64,000 nt of DNA, from the NCBI RefSeq assembly GCF_905475465.1, contig NC_062242.1:3437501-3501500 (forward strand), written 5' to 3'. The stretch comes from Pieris napi. Lineage: Eukaryota; Arthropoda; Insecta; Lepidoptera; Pieridae. How positions within the stretch are numbered: the stretch's first letter is position 1; every line of letters begins with the position of its first letter. Under the pieces are notes generated by a model, which was not told where the DNA came from, made no database searches, and saw nothing but the letters and a program-made list of their open reading frames with translations. Below, piece by piece: positions 13,072 through 23,835 of this stretch. Made by a program: the position numbers and the translations under genes.

Positions 13072-13245
13072 TTTTAAAATCCAGGATTTTTACCTGGACA
13101 GATAGGATGCGCACTAATGAACGCAACCACTACCGCCAGCCAGATTGCCCAGACTCTAACCGGAAGTGCAAGAAGGAAGACATATCACAAAATTAGCTGA
13201 CCTAAAATTCTTTTTTTTCAAACGTTGCTACCTCCCGTACTATAA

Positions 13246-13959
13246 GCGCCTGTGCACTTGAACCCCACGGCCCAAGAGTCTCTACTCCAAAGGGAACAAA
13301 ATTGAAGTTAGAGGAAAGACTCTTATATTTGTGCCGTTTGTTATTTTCTGCCTGCTCTGCGGCTGCGCCAGCTTTTTGGCTTGTCCGAAGGAGATGAGAC
13401 GGGGCAAAGGTGTCTACACAGGTAGCATCCCATACTAAAGCCCGTCCCATTTTCCAAGGGATCAAAGACATTCCATCTGGCCGCTTGCCATCGTCTCTTG
13501 CGATGCCTGTTGGCTCCAAAATTGCTGGAACATTGACGGAGGCAAGAGAGCGGCGTATAATGTCGTTTAGCGCGGCATGGCGAGAAAAACGACCTGCACT
13601 CTTTTGGCAGTGTAGGCCATGGTGTCCAAGGCTACTTACTTCAAAACCACAGGGACACTTATGGGGAGTACATATGGGCACTCCTAAGCGGAGGCTGATG
13701 GCAATTCGAAGTGATTCAGGGTCTAAAAGGGTGCCAGTGTTTGGCGAAGGATAAGCATTAAGCCAATGCCCAGCTTCCCTAGACCCCACAGCCATCAACC
13801 TTGCACGGTCTGTTATTGGAATGTGACCTAATAACTTTTTGAATTCACTTTTGCAAAGAGGATCATCCCAGCTCCTTTGAAAGTTGACGCCAGAAGGCAA
13901 ACTCAAGCCTGGGTTGGATGCTATCCACACGTTTCTTGCATCTGTTAAATCCGAAAAAC
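13246..13959 (-). pseudogene. Retroelement ORF fragment: CCHC knuckle plus restriction-like endonuclease domain
   Basis: Numbering from the first Met at 13,930, the fragment shows C92-x1-C94-x8-H103-x4-C108, then RH at 117-118 followed by ND at 122-123, then RPD at 150-152 and WD with D168. This order (C-x1-3-C-x7-8-H-x4-C, then R/K-H, then PD...D) is the arrangement described for the C-terminal endonuclease of R2-like (RLE-type) non-LTR retrotransposons, which nicks the target for target-primed reverse transcription. After it comes a conserved tail, ETLGPWGSSAQ. The frame is open up to the foldback insertion, and the last dozen residues of the open frame derive from the inserted element. Upstream the frame closes near 13,965. 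This is a dead fragment: it has no reverse transcriptase and its C-terminus is separated by 2.7 kb. Confidence 0.8.
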
Positions 13960-13965
13960 CTTAAA

Positions 13966-14850
13966 CCTTTAAACCTCTGTTTTAGATATTTAATAATAAG
14001 AATAAGATTTTTGATGACAAAAGCCTTGTATTGTAAATAGATATTGTTCCTATCTCAGATCACACTACAATTTACTTCAACTAATATATTCTTCTATAAG
14101 TCATTGTTCTATTCGTTACCTAAGTAAAGAATAGGGGAATGAATTAGATTTAACAAAAGTAGTTTATTTTTTATCGCTGTTTTGCTGATATTTTTTTTTC
14201 TTTTTGTATTAAGTGCCAACACATTTCTATAATTTTATTCTATTTTATTGTGCTTGTATTATCTTGTATATGTTTTACTTGTACTTTTTTAATTTCTATT
14301 TTTTTTTGTTGTGAAACTTATGTTTACTTTAATTGTCACACATTTTAGATGTAAGATTTTGTAAAATAATTAGTAGATTTAGTACTGTGTGTGATGTCGT
14401 AAACTTAATAATTAAATAAATAAATAATCTAGTGAGCAAGCAACTAAGTAAAACAAAAGAGGAACTTGGTAATTAAATAAAAATTTCCAATAAAAACACA
14501 ACGTCAAACGCAAATTTGAAGCCTATATGAACGAAAGAAAAAAATTAAAACACCTAGGCATTCCCCTTTAGCGAACAGGGCCCCCGGCTCCCGGGGTGTA
14601 ATTGTCAAATTAGCGACGAGATCAAAGGATTCGGTGATTTGCTTTCTGATAAATGTGATAAGTTTCGCGCCTGATTACTTGTGGGGTGCTCCCGATTCAA
14701 TACTCTATTGACAGCTGTTTTATAGCATGGATATTTTAAGAGTTGCTTATTGAATTTAGATTAAAAGAAATATCTATAGGTACATTGGAATACACGTTTA
14801 GTTTTAGACGATAAATGGGTTGAATGGTATGGGCGAATTATGGAGATGGA
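13966..14850. other. Intergenic DNA with a T-rich tail-like tract
   Basis: No gene seen. The 14,150-14,430 stretch is strongly T-rich and ends in AATAAATAAATAAT, like the 3' end of an insect LINE, but no coding remnant is attached. Confidence 0.5.
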
Positions 14851-14852
14851 AA

Positions 14853-14985
14853 GTGGTGATCCGCTTACTGTGCCTGACACACGCCGTCGGCTGTTTTGGA
14901 TCTAAAGCATGCCGGTTTCCTTACGATGTTTTCCTTCACCGCACGATTGCGTACATAAATCGAAATACCATTGGACCACAACTTT
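14853..14985 (-). repeat. SINE-A fragment (middle part)
   Basis: The reverse strand carries the SINE-A middle: a GTGAAGGAAAACATCGTAAG-like block, then GGAAACCGGC and GTCAGGCACAG. The tRNA-like head is missing. Confidence 0.7.
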
Positions 14986-15194
14986 TATTCCAGAGAGAAG
15001 CAGAAGTACCTAGAATTATGTCTAGAAGAAACTGCTTTTAGCAGTAAGTCTGCGCATTATTATCTTTTTGCTTTAATTAATTTTATTTTTCTCCTGTTTT
15101 GTGTTATTGTGATGTAAATAAAGTGTTATTAATCTTATTATTATACACTAACACTAACGTTTAGCAAACACTTGGAGCATGAGATGCAATGAAA

Positions 15195-15262
15195 AATGAT
15201 CTAGAAACAGACCCAGAAACCTGAGGCTCAGACCTAAACAGGTTTTTTTTGGTTAATCACTC
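15195..15262 (+). repeat. SINE-A 3' tail
   Basis: Contains AGAAACCTGAGGCTCAGACC followed by TAAACAGGTTTTTTTT, the usual SINE-A end. Confidence 0.6.
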
Positions 15263-15825
15263 AAATGGCATTAATACCCTACTATAATCTGTGATGTATA
15301 TATATCTAGTTTAATCTGTATACCAATTTTCCACTTTAAATTGATTTTATATTCTAATCTTTGAAATATACTGGCGCAAAATATTACGTCAAATAGATCA
15401 ATCAGGCATAAAGTGATCATCATCATCATCTCAAGTGATGCCGCCGCCCGGACATACTTGCTTATTAAAAAAAAAATGATCACGAAAGGAAAAGGGGATA
15501 CATATATAAAATGACGCATTGGATTGTCACTGATTTAAAAGTGATATATAGAACAAAGCACATAGACTGTATACATGGACCAATAAATGCATGATCTGTA
15601 TTAACGGACGAATACAATTTCATCTCGTCCAGTATAATGTCCGGTGGTCCAATGGGTGCTGAGCCAAGATTGCAGGCATCCTGTTGCAGATGAGGATGTA
15701 GCCACACCCGCCAGGACACGTCTGTCTTTATTAAAGGCCTCCTGGATAGGGCTACCACTCATTGGAGAACCACGGAAATAAAAATCATTATTATCGCTTC
15801 AAATAATATACAGCTATATAAGAGT
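15263..15825. other. Unclassified, moderately GC patch at 15.56-15.77 kb
   Basis: An (ATC)n run lies at about 15,418-15,431. The 15,560-15,770 stretch is open on the minus strand in two frames, one reading LHPHLQQDACNLGSAPIGPP. No family was recognised and no splice context supports an exon. Confidence 0.35.
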
Positions 15826-15833
15826 CTTCATCC

Positions 15834-16055
15834 AACTTTGATTTTGTTAGAATAGAGGCTTTTGGGCCGTGGGGTTCAAGTGCACAGCTAATTAAAGATT
15901 TAAGTTGGCGCCTGGTGGATAGTAGCGGTGACCCCAGAGCTGGTGCTTTCCTCACTCAACGAAAAAGTATCGCAATACAGCGAGGAAATGTTGCCAGCGT
16001 TAAAGGTACACTGCCACAGGGACCATACTTTTTAAATTTGTTTTAATTTTCTATT
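15834..16055 (+). mobile_element. RLE retroelement 3' fragment
   Basis: An open frame from 15,834 encodes GPWGSSAQLIKDLSWRLVD, then GDPRAGAF, then AIQRGNVASVKGTLPQGP and a stop near 16,043. This is the C-terminal end of the same ORF family as at 10.36 kb. The 5' side is truncated and the 3' tail is cut off where another repeat begins. Confidence 0.8.
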
Positions 16056-16376
16056 TATCTTAATATATATAAATTACGTGTCACGTTGTTTATCCGCTAT
16101 GGACTCCTAAACTACCGAACCGATATCAATCAAATCTGCACACCGTGTGTAGTTTGACCCAACTTAAAAGAGAGGATACATCTTACATCTCAATTTATAC
16201 CCGCAATATTATTTTATTGCAAATTATTTATTAATTATTTGATAGTCACAATTCTAACAGATGGCGCTGTGTTGAAAGTACCCATGACTGGTGTTCTCCT
16301 ACCTTCCCTTGAATAGTTTGCTACTATGTAATATAAAAAAAACCTTAGCCACAGCAACGCTTGGCCGGTCTGCTAG
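16056..16376 (-). repeat. Dispersed repeat, family repD
   Basis: The reverse complement matches the copy at 58.59-58.90 kb. Shared blocks are TTAGGAGTCCATAGCGGA (degenerate here), CAACGTGACACGTAATTT, CACACGGTGTG and ACAGCGCCATCTGTTAGAAT. The ends do not show clear inverted repeats. Class unknown. Confidence 0.75.
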
Positions 16377-16740
16377 TCAATTATAAATTATTATGATTAT
16401 TATGATTATAGGTTAAGAATATAGTAAATACTATATCAACATATACACATACCTATATAATTAAGGCTCTAATTAAACGTAGTTTATCGGGTATTAAAGG
16501 AATGATTTATCCTCCCAATTAGTCAGTGTAAGACAGCTCAACAGTTCAGCCGTAATTACGTCCATCCAAATTAATGTTTATTTAAATAACATAAAAACAG
16601 TTCTCATCGTTACGGTGTCCGTTCGTCTGTCTGTCCGCCACACAATTAGGCGATCCACGAACAATGACTAAATAAACGATCGTAAACGGAAGCCTCTACG
16701 ACTGTTTTCTAAAAACATTTTGAATAGTTTAAGAGCTGGT
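16377..16740. other. Intergenic DNA, nothing recognised
   Basis: No gene, and no match to other repeats in the window. Confidence 0.5.
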
Positions 16741-16751
16741 GAAATCTAAAT

Positions 16752-16800
16752 TTTGATTACACTGCCACAGGGGCCAAACTTTTTAAATATGTTTTAAGTT
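16752..16800 (+). mobile_element. RLE retroelement 3' scrap
   Basis: ACACTGCCACAGGGGCCAAA followed by CTTTTTAAATATGTTTTAAG matches the last codons and start of the 3' tail of the 15.83 kb fragment. It lies directly beside the inverted-repeat element that follows. Confidence 0.65.
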
Positions 16801-16815
16801 TCTATGTATTAATTA

Positions 16816-17171
16816 AAGTTATACTTCTTTTGGCGCGTTAGGGAAAAATGATGAGAGTAAATATTATTTTTTTACGATCCGGCGCACACCGTCACAAAAA
16901 ACCGACACACTTAGCATAACATTTGAAAATAAAAAATGTTCATTTATTTAATTATGTAGTAAGTTTATTTAAAGTTTTAATTAATTAAAGTTTATTTAAA
17001 TATCACAAAATATTTTTTGTGTACTTACTAGATAATACGTTATAATAAAACTTTAAATGTATTAAATACCTTTTTCTATTGTTAGTGTCGTTTTTTCTAC
17101 AAATGAAGAATAAGGCGAAAGATAAACAATTTAAAAAAAAATCATCTTGTTACGCCAAAGAAGTATAACTT
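16816..17171. mobile_element. 356-bp inverted-repeat element (MITE-like)
   Basis: The left end AAGTTATACTTCTTTTGGCG is matched in inverse at the right end (AAGTTATACTTCTTTGGCG with one base fewer). The interior is very AT-rich with TTTAATTAATTAAAG palindromes. A left-end-only copy lies in intron 6 of the P450 gene at 48,996-49,097. A target duplication could not be fixed. Confidence 0.75.
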
Positions 17172-18322
17172 CTAACGCGTGTACATAAGAAGAAACACGT
17201 TTTTTTTTAATTATTATTATTATTACTATGTAGGTTGAGAATATTATAAATACTGTATATTTGTGTGTTGGAAATAAATATAATTAAGCTTCTTAAATAG
17301 ACTCACTCCATTGGCTGTGCGACCGAAAAGTGTCTTACGAAATGAAAACGTCACCTCCAGCCGGTTGCTGGCTTTCAGCTGCAGCAGGACTCCTTGATAA
17401 AAAATACATTAATACCATAACAAAAACTAGTACAAATTGAGCATAATGGACGTAATCGAAGTACATAGTTGAAACTCTTGTACACAAATTGCATGAAAAG
17501 TTATTTAACACTCAACATAGACATAATCAAATTTATAAACAAACACTATTAATTTTAATTGTAAATCTTAAATTAGTTATACTCCGTAATCCAACATTTC
17601 TGTATATATGTAATTTATAATTTTTAAAGCAAATAACAAATCTGACTCGAACTTTTATTTTCTGTGTTGAAAAGAATTAAAATATGTAACATAAACGTAT
17701 ATTTGCGTTACTAGTACCTACTTACTACTTACACTATTACAACAAAGTTGTACTAAAAGGTTTCAGGTAATAATGATACTATTAACTTTATTAATATTAT
17801 CATTAAAACAAAGTGCTAGTATTGTATACTTGATCTTTTTGTAATTGTACAGCAGACAACAATGGTACTAATTGTAAAATTATTGTTTCGTGTACACAAA
17901 TTGACCTTTTTGCATAATTACTACGCAGATTACTAACTAATTATTCAAAATATACTTAATGAATAAAATTTAATTCTTAGTAAAAACATACTACATCTAA
18001 TCTATACTTTACAATTATTATAATTTAATTTTAATTGATTATAAATAATTACTAATGATGATTGAAAAGGCGCCAAAGCGTTTAACTAATTTTTTTTCAT
18101 AATAGAAAATTGTCAATGTCAAATTGATCAAAATACATTAGGCTTTTATAACACTAATCCACAGATTTTCAAATAAGTTTACTAAATTATGAAATAAATT
18201 ATTCATAACACTGAAGTTATGTTTGTTAGAAATCTCATTTGGCCTTACTTTATAATGAGGACTACTTAAATGATCCTAATCCTTGGGATTGATTTGCTCC
18301 AGTTCAAACAATTTGTATGACA
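17172..18322. other. Intergenic DNA with one possible repeat scrap
   Basis: The 17,317-17,400 segment (CCTCCAGCCGGTTGCTGGC) is loosely similar to 39,205-39,300 and may be an old dispersed repeat. The rest is AT-rich with no signal. Confidence 0.45.
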
Positions 18323-18500
18323 ATACTTGGCGATTAAAAAGAGTGGCGGAAAGTTTCTTGCCAGTTCTTCTTACCCGCTCTACGCCCTTGACTTGCGAAC
18401 TGGTAGTAAATGTAAATTTACGATTAATTTAACATGACGATTCAAAAGTGTACTTGGTTATCCACTTGAATAAAGATATTTTGAGTTTGAGTTTGAATGG
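18323..18500 (+). mobile_element. LINE 3' end, family repG
   Basis: The block AGTTTCTTGCCAGTTCTTCT, then GTAAATGTAAATTTACGA and a terminal AATAAAGATATTTTGAGTTT repeat, recurs in reverse at 57.35-57.55 kb. The polyadenylation-like end and short terminal TTTGAG repeat are those of a non-LTR retroelement tail. No coding part remains. Confidence 0.7.
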
Positions 18501-20110
18501 TAACCATGGTAACAAACGCACTGTTTCAGTTCACGTTTTATGGCAAGACCGTTGTCAATCGATACAGAAAATGATTAAAAACTTTTCGTCGACTCTCAGC
18601 TTGTTTTGAGGAGTGACGCGCTCACAATGGCCGCGACTGGGCTACCGACGCGCACCGGCGATTATTTTATTATAAAACACTTATTTCTTCGTCATTGTGC
18701 TCAGCTGACAGCATGAGTAGTGAGTTTCATATGTCCAAATGTTGTGTCAATTCATTAACAACGGTTATTTTGCTATAAAAACTCCATGTGCCGTAGGGTT
18801 ATAACGCAATGGAGCGTCGTACCACAGGTTATAACGTTATGTAGGCGAATAATAATTATAAAACCCCGTTTTATTTCTACTTCAAGTCTCCACTAAGAAA
18901 AATACAGGCTTTAAATGGGTAAATAACAATTAAAACGAAGTCACAGCTAAGCCTACTGCGTCTGTTTAACCTTTAGACTATTGTCAATCATATTATCTGT
19001 AGAACATGAAAATCCAAAACGCATTTCCCGCTGCAAAAATAGGAACGAATTACGAAGAGAACTCAAATTACTACACTCCCTCTCTTTCCAACACTCCAGT
19101 AGATGTATTTGCATCCCCGTCTAGCGTTACACAAACTCTGATAAATAAATACAAAGGGCCTAATTGAGTAACTAGTAAAACGAGCATCTCCGTCCCTTCA
19201 CGATCAATACAATTTATCACAACACTTCCATTTTCAATATCACACAAATTTCAACTTTATTCCTTTACGATAAGGCTGCATATATTTTGTGTAGATGTAA
19301 GTGATTTGGTTTTAAAGTAGGGACAATTTCGTTCTCTCAAGTGGTAAGGGACGATGGGGAACTTAATTTGTCAACAATTTTAGATATTTGAATACGTTTC
19401 GCTGTTCAATGAGCTTCTGTCAGCTTAAATTGTTTTTTCTTTCTTTTAAATAATTACGTTTGTTTCTTAGCTCGTTAGTCGAGAGAAAAAGTCAATAGGT
19501 TCGTATTGATATTGTTTTGTTTCGTTGTTCATTAAAAAATATAGTTAACAAGGAATTTAATTGGTATGAAAAACCTATAATGGACTTCGTTTATATGTGT
19601 CATAGCATATCAATATAGACATTGGACACACATGGTACACAGAAAATCCTAACAACAATACAGTCTATCACATAACTATGTGCAATCCCAACTAGACATC
19701 ATTACTGCGCATTTTGACAGAGCTACGGTTTTCTGTGGTTTTTATATATGTGTGTTATACACCTTTGGGTGCCCTAAATAGGTGTATAGAAGGTATAGAA
19801 GCGTTAGCAGGAAGCGAATGGAGTTAGAAAGCCAGGGATAAAAAAATTTGGAATAAGCTTTACCAGTGAAGTGGTTTCGATCAATGATACTGAAAGAAGA
19901 TAGGAGTCGCAAAAAAATATATATGTACAACAAATGTATTGTTAATGATATTGGAAATAACACAATAATAACCATAATATGGACTTATGATTGTCTGATT
20001 ATTATTATACTTTGCCTTTAAATAGTTCACAAAACACAACAGTCACTTAAAAATATATAATAGAGGACGTAACTACCTAATAAATAAAATAGTAATAATA
20101 AAAAGACAAT
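18501..20110. other. Intergenic DNA, nothing recognised
   Basis: No gene or repeat match. A GC-richer patch at about 18,600-18,660 has no open frame of note. Confidence 0.5.
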
Positions 20111-20111
20111 T

Positions 20112-21405
20112 AGGGTAAAAGCCGGATACATGCCCCGGTGTTTAAAAAACTATGTTAAGATTATAATTTGTATTGGCGCTTTACTACAATAAGTAGTGAC
20201 TGCCCTTCAGGCCAAAAGGCCACATAAGCCATCGGAATAGGCCCAAGTGTTTTGTCCGTGTGAGCAAAAATCTTCCGCGCCGAAACTTTGACGGGCGTTA
20301 TATTTATATTGGTAAGTAATTGCTATTGAATATTTTTATTACTGATCGTGGTTTCAGTCAACTTTTTGTTTCTTTGCATGCATTAGAGTTTAAATTACAC
20401 TGTTTATCATGTTTTATTGCTAAATAATTTTTATTATGTATCCGCATCAAAAAGGATAGTCGCCCTGCTTACTGTCGCGGATAGTTGCCCCTAGAGTGAC
20501 TAAACATTTCTTAACAAGCAAAGACGGATTTTATTTTTTTGCTGTTTTTTTGGTGTTTATTCGAATTTACTTTGTCTCTAACTTGTTGTAAATTAAATAT
20601 ATATCTACTTCACAGTTTTATATATTTATTATAGATAAGCAAAATGCCTCATCAACATCAACTGGACAGAAGATAGCTTAACACTTGCCTTCGAAAAATT
20701 GAGACAAAGTTGGGATTAAAGCACAACTTTATTAATGAGAGTAAAATGGCTGGACCTCAATGGCTAAAATCCTGATATAACTTTGAGACAAGCTGAGGGT
20801 TTATCAATTAAAAGAGCGAAGGGTCTCAACAGAACAGAAGTTGCAAATTTTTTTCAAACTCTTGACAACTATTTTAACTGAGAATAATTTTCTGGATAAG
20901 CCAGATAAAATATTTAACATGGATGAAAGCGGTGTCCAACTCAATAATAAAATTGGTAAAGTATTAGCTAAGAAAGGTGCTAAAGCAGTTAAATCAGTTA
21001 CTTCCGGTGAAAAAGGAGAAAAATTACTGTTGTTTCTTAATATTTCAAATTGTACTTAATAAAATATCTCAGTAAATTATAAAGACTGTTAAATAAATAA
21101 TAAAGATTACTCTAATTGATATAAATTTATTTCTATCCAAAATAAAAACGCACGAGGCAAGTATCCCCCGAAGCATTTTCTACGCTAGGCTACTATCCGC
21201 TATAGTTGGCAACTATCCCTTTTCTGAGAGGTGAAATAAAACAGTATTTATTCAAAACCATTGTTAATTATGTATAAAAATAGGCTTTTATAGAAGATAA
21301 AGGACCAATGTAGCGAGATACATACTAAATAATTTTCAGCAAGTTCATATTAAAAAAAAATATAAAGCTTTTTCGAAAAGTGGGGCAACTATCCGGCTTT
21401 TCCCT
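20112..21405. mobile_element. Pogo-like DNA transposon, degenerate
   Basis: The inverted ends GGGTAAAAGCCGGATA (left) and GGGAAAAGCCGGATA (right, reversed) enclose 1.3 kb with a broken pogo/Tigger-type transposase. TA dinucleotides sit at both edges, offset by one base on the right, which fits the TA target preference of the group. It lies directly against an RLE retroelement fragment that starts at 21,428, probably inserted into or beside its 3' tail. Confidence 0.75.
20644..21060 (+). pseudogene. Pogo/Tigger-type transposase remnant (DDE_1 superfamily)
   Basis: Pieces in three frames line up with a pogo-type transposase. A start near 20,644 is followed by WTEDSLTLAFEK, then ESKMAGPQWLKS, then NPDITLRQAEGLSIKRAKGL and a stretch in another frame with KIFNMDESGVQLNNK. 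The last contains the Asp of the NMDESG motif, which is the second catalytic acid in this family. It continues to VLAKKGAKAV and EKGEKLLL before a stop at about 21,058. At least two frameshifts, a lost DNA-binding domain and the missing C-terminal third make it non-functional. The family assignment is by motif recall. Confidence 0.75.
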
Positions 21406-21427
21406 TAAATCAAATGTAAAAAGTGGC

Positions 21428-21640
21428 AGTGTACCTTTAACGCTGGTAGCACTTCCTCGCCGTATTGCGATACTTATTCGTTGAGCGAGGAAAGCACCAG
21501 CTCTGGGGTTACCGGTTCTACCTGGCGCCAACTTAAATCTTTAATTACCGCCTGTGCACTTCGATCACCACGGCCCCTTAGTCTCTACTCTAAAGGAACA
21601 AAATCGATGTTGGAGGAAAGATTCTTATTATTATTGTTTG
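21428..21640 (-). mobile_element. RLE retroelement 3' fragment
   Basis: The minus strand encodes the family's C-terminal blocks (RAGAFLAQRISIAI, VKGTLPL) up to an end near 21,430. Upstream it shows the LGPWG-equivalent region in degraded form (21,560-21,600). The 5' side is truncated. Confidence 0.75.
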
Positions 21641-21875
21641 GTAACTCCCTTAATTCAGGATCGATTCCTGATCCTGGTACCACTGTTGCACACGGGCTTA
21701 TGCCAAGTGAGCACAGTTTAATAATACTGTTTTTTTATGGATGATATAAATGGATTTCGGGAGGTCTAATCATTAGATAGATTTGTGTATTTGTTTTGGG
21801 ATTATTCCGGTGGTGGACAAAATGATAGGGACTTTGTTAGGTGTTATATCTTGTGTATTGTAGTGTATTACAGTT
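21641..21875. other. Unclassified
   Basis: Short stretch with ATCGATTCCTGATCC and no recognised gene or repeat. Confidence 0.4.
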
Positions 21876-21877
21876 GC

Positions 21878-22060
21878 AGATGAGGAAAGGAGAGTCGGAA
21901 AGACTTGGAGCGAGGTGAACTACGAGGCTCAAGAACAAACGCGATGGAGCTTCAGTGTGGATGCTCTCTGTCCCATATTTTATCATTAGAGATTAAGTTA
22001 ATTATAGTGTATTGTTTTGTACGTTAATATGGCTCTATCAAAGTACAACTTTTATTATTA
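21878..22060 (+). pseudogene. LINE ORF2 C-terminal relic
   Basis: From about 21,870 a frame reads DEERRVGKTWSEVNYEAQEQ, then TRWSFSVDALCP and a stop. It resembles the C-terminal KTWSEVK...RVRWR..VDALCP ending common to lepidopteran LINE-type polyproteins. A T-rich tail without a clear poly(A) signal follows. Confidence 0.6.
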
Positions 22061-22061
22061 T

Positions 22062-22165
22062 AGAACATGGGGCAAACGGGCAGGAGGCTCATCTGATGTT
22101 AAGTGATACCGCCGCCCATGGACACTCTCAATGACAGAGGGCTGTGCGTTTCCGGACTTTTAGGA
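22062..22165 (+). repeat. repF copy, 5' part
   Basis: GGGGCAAACGGGCAGGAGGC, then TGATGTTAAGTGATACCGCC and CATGGACACTCTCAATG. Confidence 0.8.
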
Positions 22166-22544
22166 ATAGAAATAATAATAATTATTATTATAATACGCAG
22201 TTTATAATTAGAGTTTTTGAGTTTATAATTAATTCCTATATTATAAGTGCAACCTAATCAATGAGGTGTTATTAGTATCTATTATTATTATATCTAGAAG
22301 GGAAACGTAAATAAATTTAAAGTCAAAAAAGAAAATCCACTGAAATCTTAATATTTACATTGTATTTGTATTCATGTCATATTGCTAACGATTGCAAAAG
22401 TTCACCCCTCTCTGAGAAGTGATTGAGCAAATATCGATGCGACTTTGCCATCGACGCGATGGTGCATACAATATAGACTCAAATGGATCGCATTATTCAA
22501 CACATAAACAAAATTACAATTAATAATCCAGTTTGCTAAAGCTT

Positions 22545-22830
22545 TTTTATAGAACAAGGGGCAAACGAGCAGGAAGCTCACCTGATGTTAAGTGATATCC
22601 ATGGACACTTTCAATGCCAGAGGGAGAGTGCGTTGCCTGCCTTTTAAAAATTGGTACCTATGCTCTTTTCTTGAAGGACCATAAGTCGAATTTCTTCGGA
22701 AATAGTTCAGTGGGTAGCTGGTTACAGTGGTGGCGTGCGTGCCCTTAATAACACTCAGTAGTCGAACGGATGTCGACGTGATACGGGTTTCAAAGACAAG
22801 TAGGTGATCAGGCTTCTGAGCCTGCCACAT
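22545..22830 (+). repeat. repF copy, near full length
   Basis: Starts TTTTTTATAGAACAAGGGGC and runs through GCCTTTTAAAAATTGGTACC, CCATAAGTCGAATT and CAGTGGGTAGCTGGTTAC. It ends near GATACGGGTTTCAAAG. The 95-codon minus frame over it is a shadow of the repeat. Confidence 0.8.
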
Positions 22831-23390
22831 GTATATTTTTTGGGTTATAAGACATGCCGATATTTGCCGTAGCAAGTGTTATTTATGCACATCGAAAGAT
22901 TAATCTACTGGGGCACAACCTTGATTCGAACGCACGACCTCAGAGTCTCAGCCAATGCTCTTATATTAGTACATACAATTCGAATATTTAGGGTTTTGAT
23001 ATTTGACAAAATCATCATTGTTTTAAACGACTTAAATGAATATTGAATTCGATTAGTATTAATATGTGGTAGCTATGAGTCGTGGTATTTACTGGAGTGT
23101 TTTGAACATACATATACAACAAACCTTGTCCGCATTATAAACAGGTCCATACTTAATACAATAGAAGCACTAAATAGGCCGACAACATAAACAGTTCACG
23201 AACCTATAGTTGATATTGACGCCTACTGTAAATTTTACATCACAGGTAAAATAAAAGGTCAAATTTATTACATACTAATCGTATTTACGGATCAGGACTG
23301 CATACTTTCTATGATCATATGTTTTCGAACCAGACAATCAGGCTTATAAGAATACTTGCCAAAATAAACATCATGAATGGATGTTGATGA
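22831..23390. other. Intergenic DNA, nothing recognised
   Basis: A short reverse SINE-A-like head (GATTCGAACGCACGACCTCA at 22,924) is the only signal. Confidence 0.5.
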
Positions 23391-23394
23391 CAAT

Positions 23395-23835
23395 AGTGAT
23401 AATTTAACTCCTTCCTTGGCGAGTCCTGTAAGGTCTCTGCAGTTAAGCTATGGAATTCACTTCCCGTCCCTATTCGCTTAGCTCCTTCTCTATCTTCCTT
23501 AAAATTTCTTCTGTAGAAACATTACCTGTCCACATCGTATCCCTAACTTTCGTACTAACTGACGACTGATCTTAAATTAAATTATCATGATTCATGTGCA
23601 CTTTCTACTTTTATTTTTCATGTATCCTTTATTAGTTTAGTTTATTATTTGTTCCTGTTTATTTTTTTCCTTAATAACTATAATATGTAATATATATTTT
23701 TGGACTTCTTGCCTACCTTATCTAATTTAATAATTTTCACAGTGGTTGCCTGGAAGAGATCGCTCGAAAGCGATACATTTAACTATGATACATTTTTTAA
23801 TTGTAATGCAACGAAGTGTAAATAAATAAATAATA
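23395..23835 (+). mobile_element. LINE 3' end with C-terminal codons, family repH
   Basis: A frame encodes LWNSLPVPIRLAPSLSSLKF, the WNSLP-type ending of Jockey/CR1-like LINE ORF2 proteins. About 300 bp of T-rich 3' untranslated sequence follows, with TGGAAGAGATCGCTCGAAAG and a terminal AAATAAATAAATAA. The same GAGATCGCTCGA block is at 54.93 kb in reverse. Confidence 0.7.

Larger units (their letters stand above)
10509..13242. mobile_element. 2.73 kb foldback (long terminal inverted repeat) DNA element
   Basis: The ends are inverted copies beginning TAGTACGGGAGGTAGCAACG, flanked on both sides by TAA (10,506-10,508 and 13,243-13,245), a probable 3-bp target duplication. The outer about 170 bp of each arm (10,509-10,678 and 13,072-13,242) are nearly identical in inverse. 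Inside lie direct 275-bp units, about four on the left arm and about two inverted on the right. The unique loop is 11,758-12,542. A 3-bp TAA duplication fits PIF/Harbinger-type integration, but no matching transposase is encoded, so the superfamily is open. It is inserted in an RLE retroelement and is therefore younger than it. Confidence 0.85.
10256..13965 (-). mobile_element. RLE-type non-LTR retroelement, 5'-truncated, split by a foldback element
   Basis: Reading the minus strand, this copy starts at about 13,965 inside its single reading frame, runs to 13,246, is interrupted by the element at 10,509-13,242, and resumes at 10,508 with the frame's last 50 or so codons and an A/T-rich 3' untranslated tail ending near 10,260. 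The protein part holds an R2-like zinc knuckle and endonuclease motif set. The reverse transcriptase region is absent, lost through the 5' truncation usual for target-primed retroelements. Other 3' fragments in the window at 15.8, 16.75, 21.4, 25.4, 52.3 and 63.9 kb share the terminal codons or tail. The target triplet TAA is present on both sides of the inserted element. Confidence 0.8.

Noticed and set aside
13410..13754. 114-codon plus-strand frame
   Set aside because: It is the antisense shadow of the retroelement endonuclease frame.
22588..22875. 95-codon minus-strand gene
   Set aside because: Antisense reading of a repF copy.
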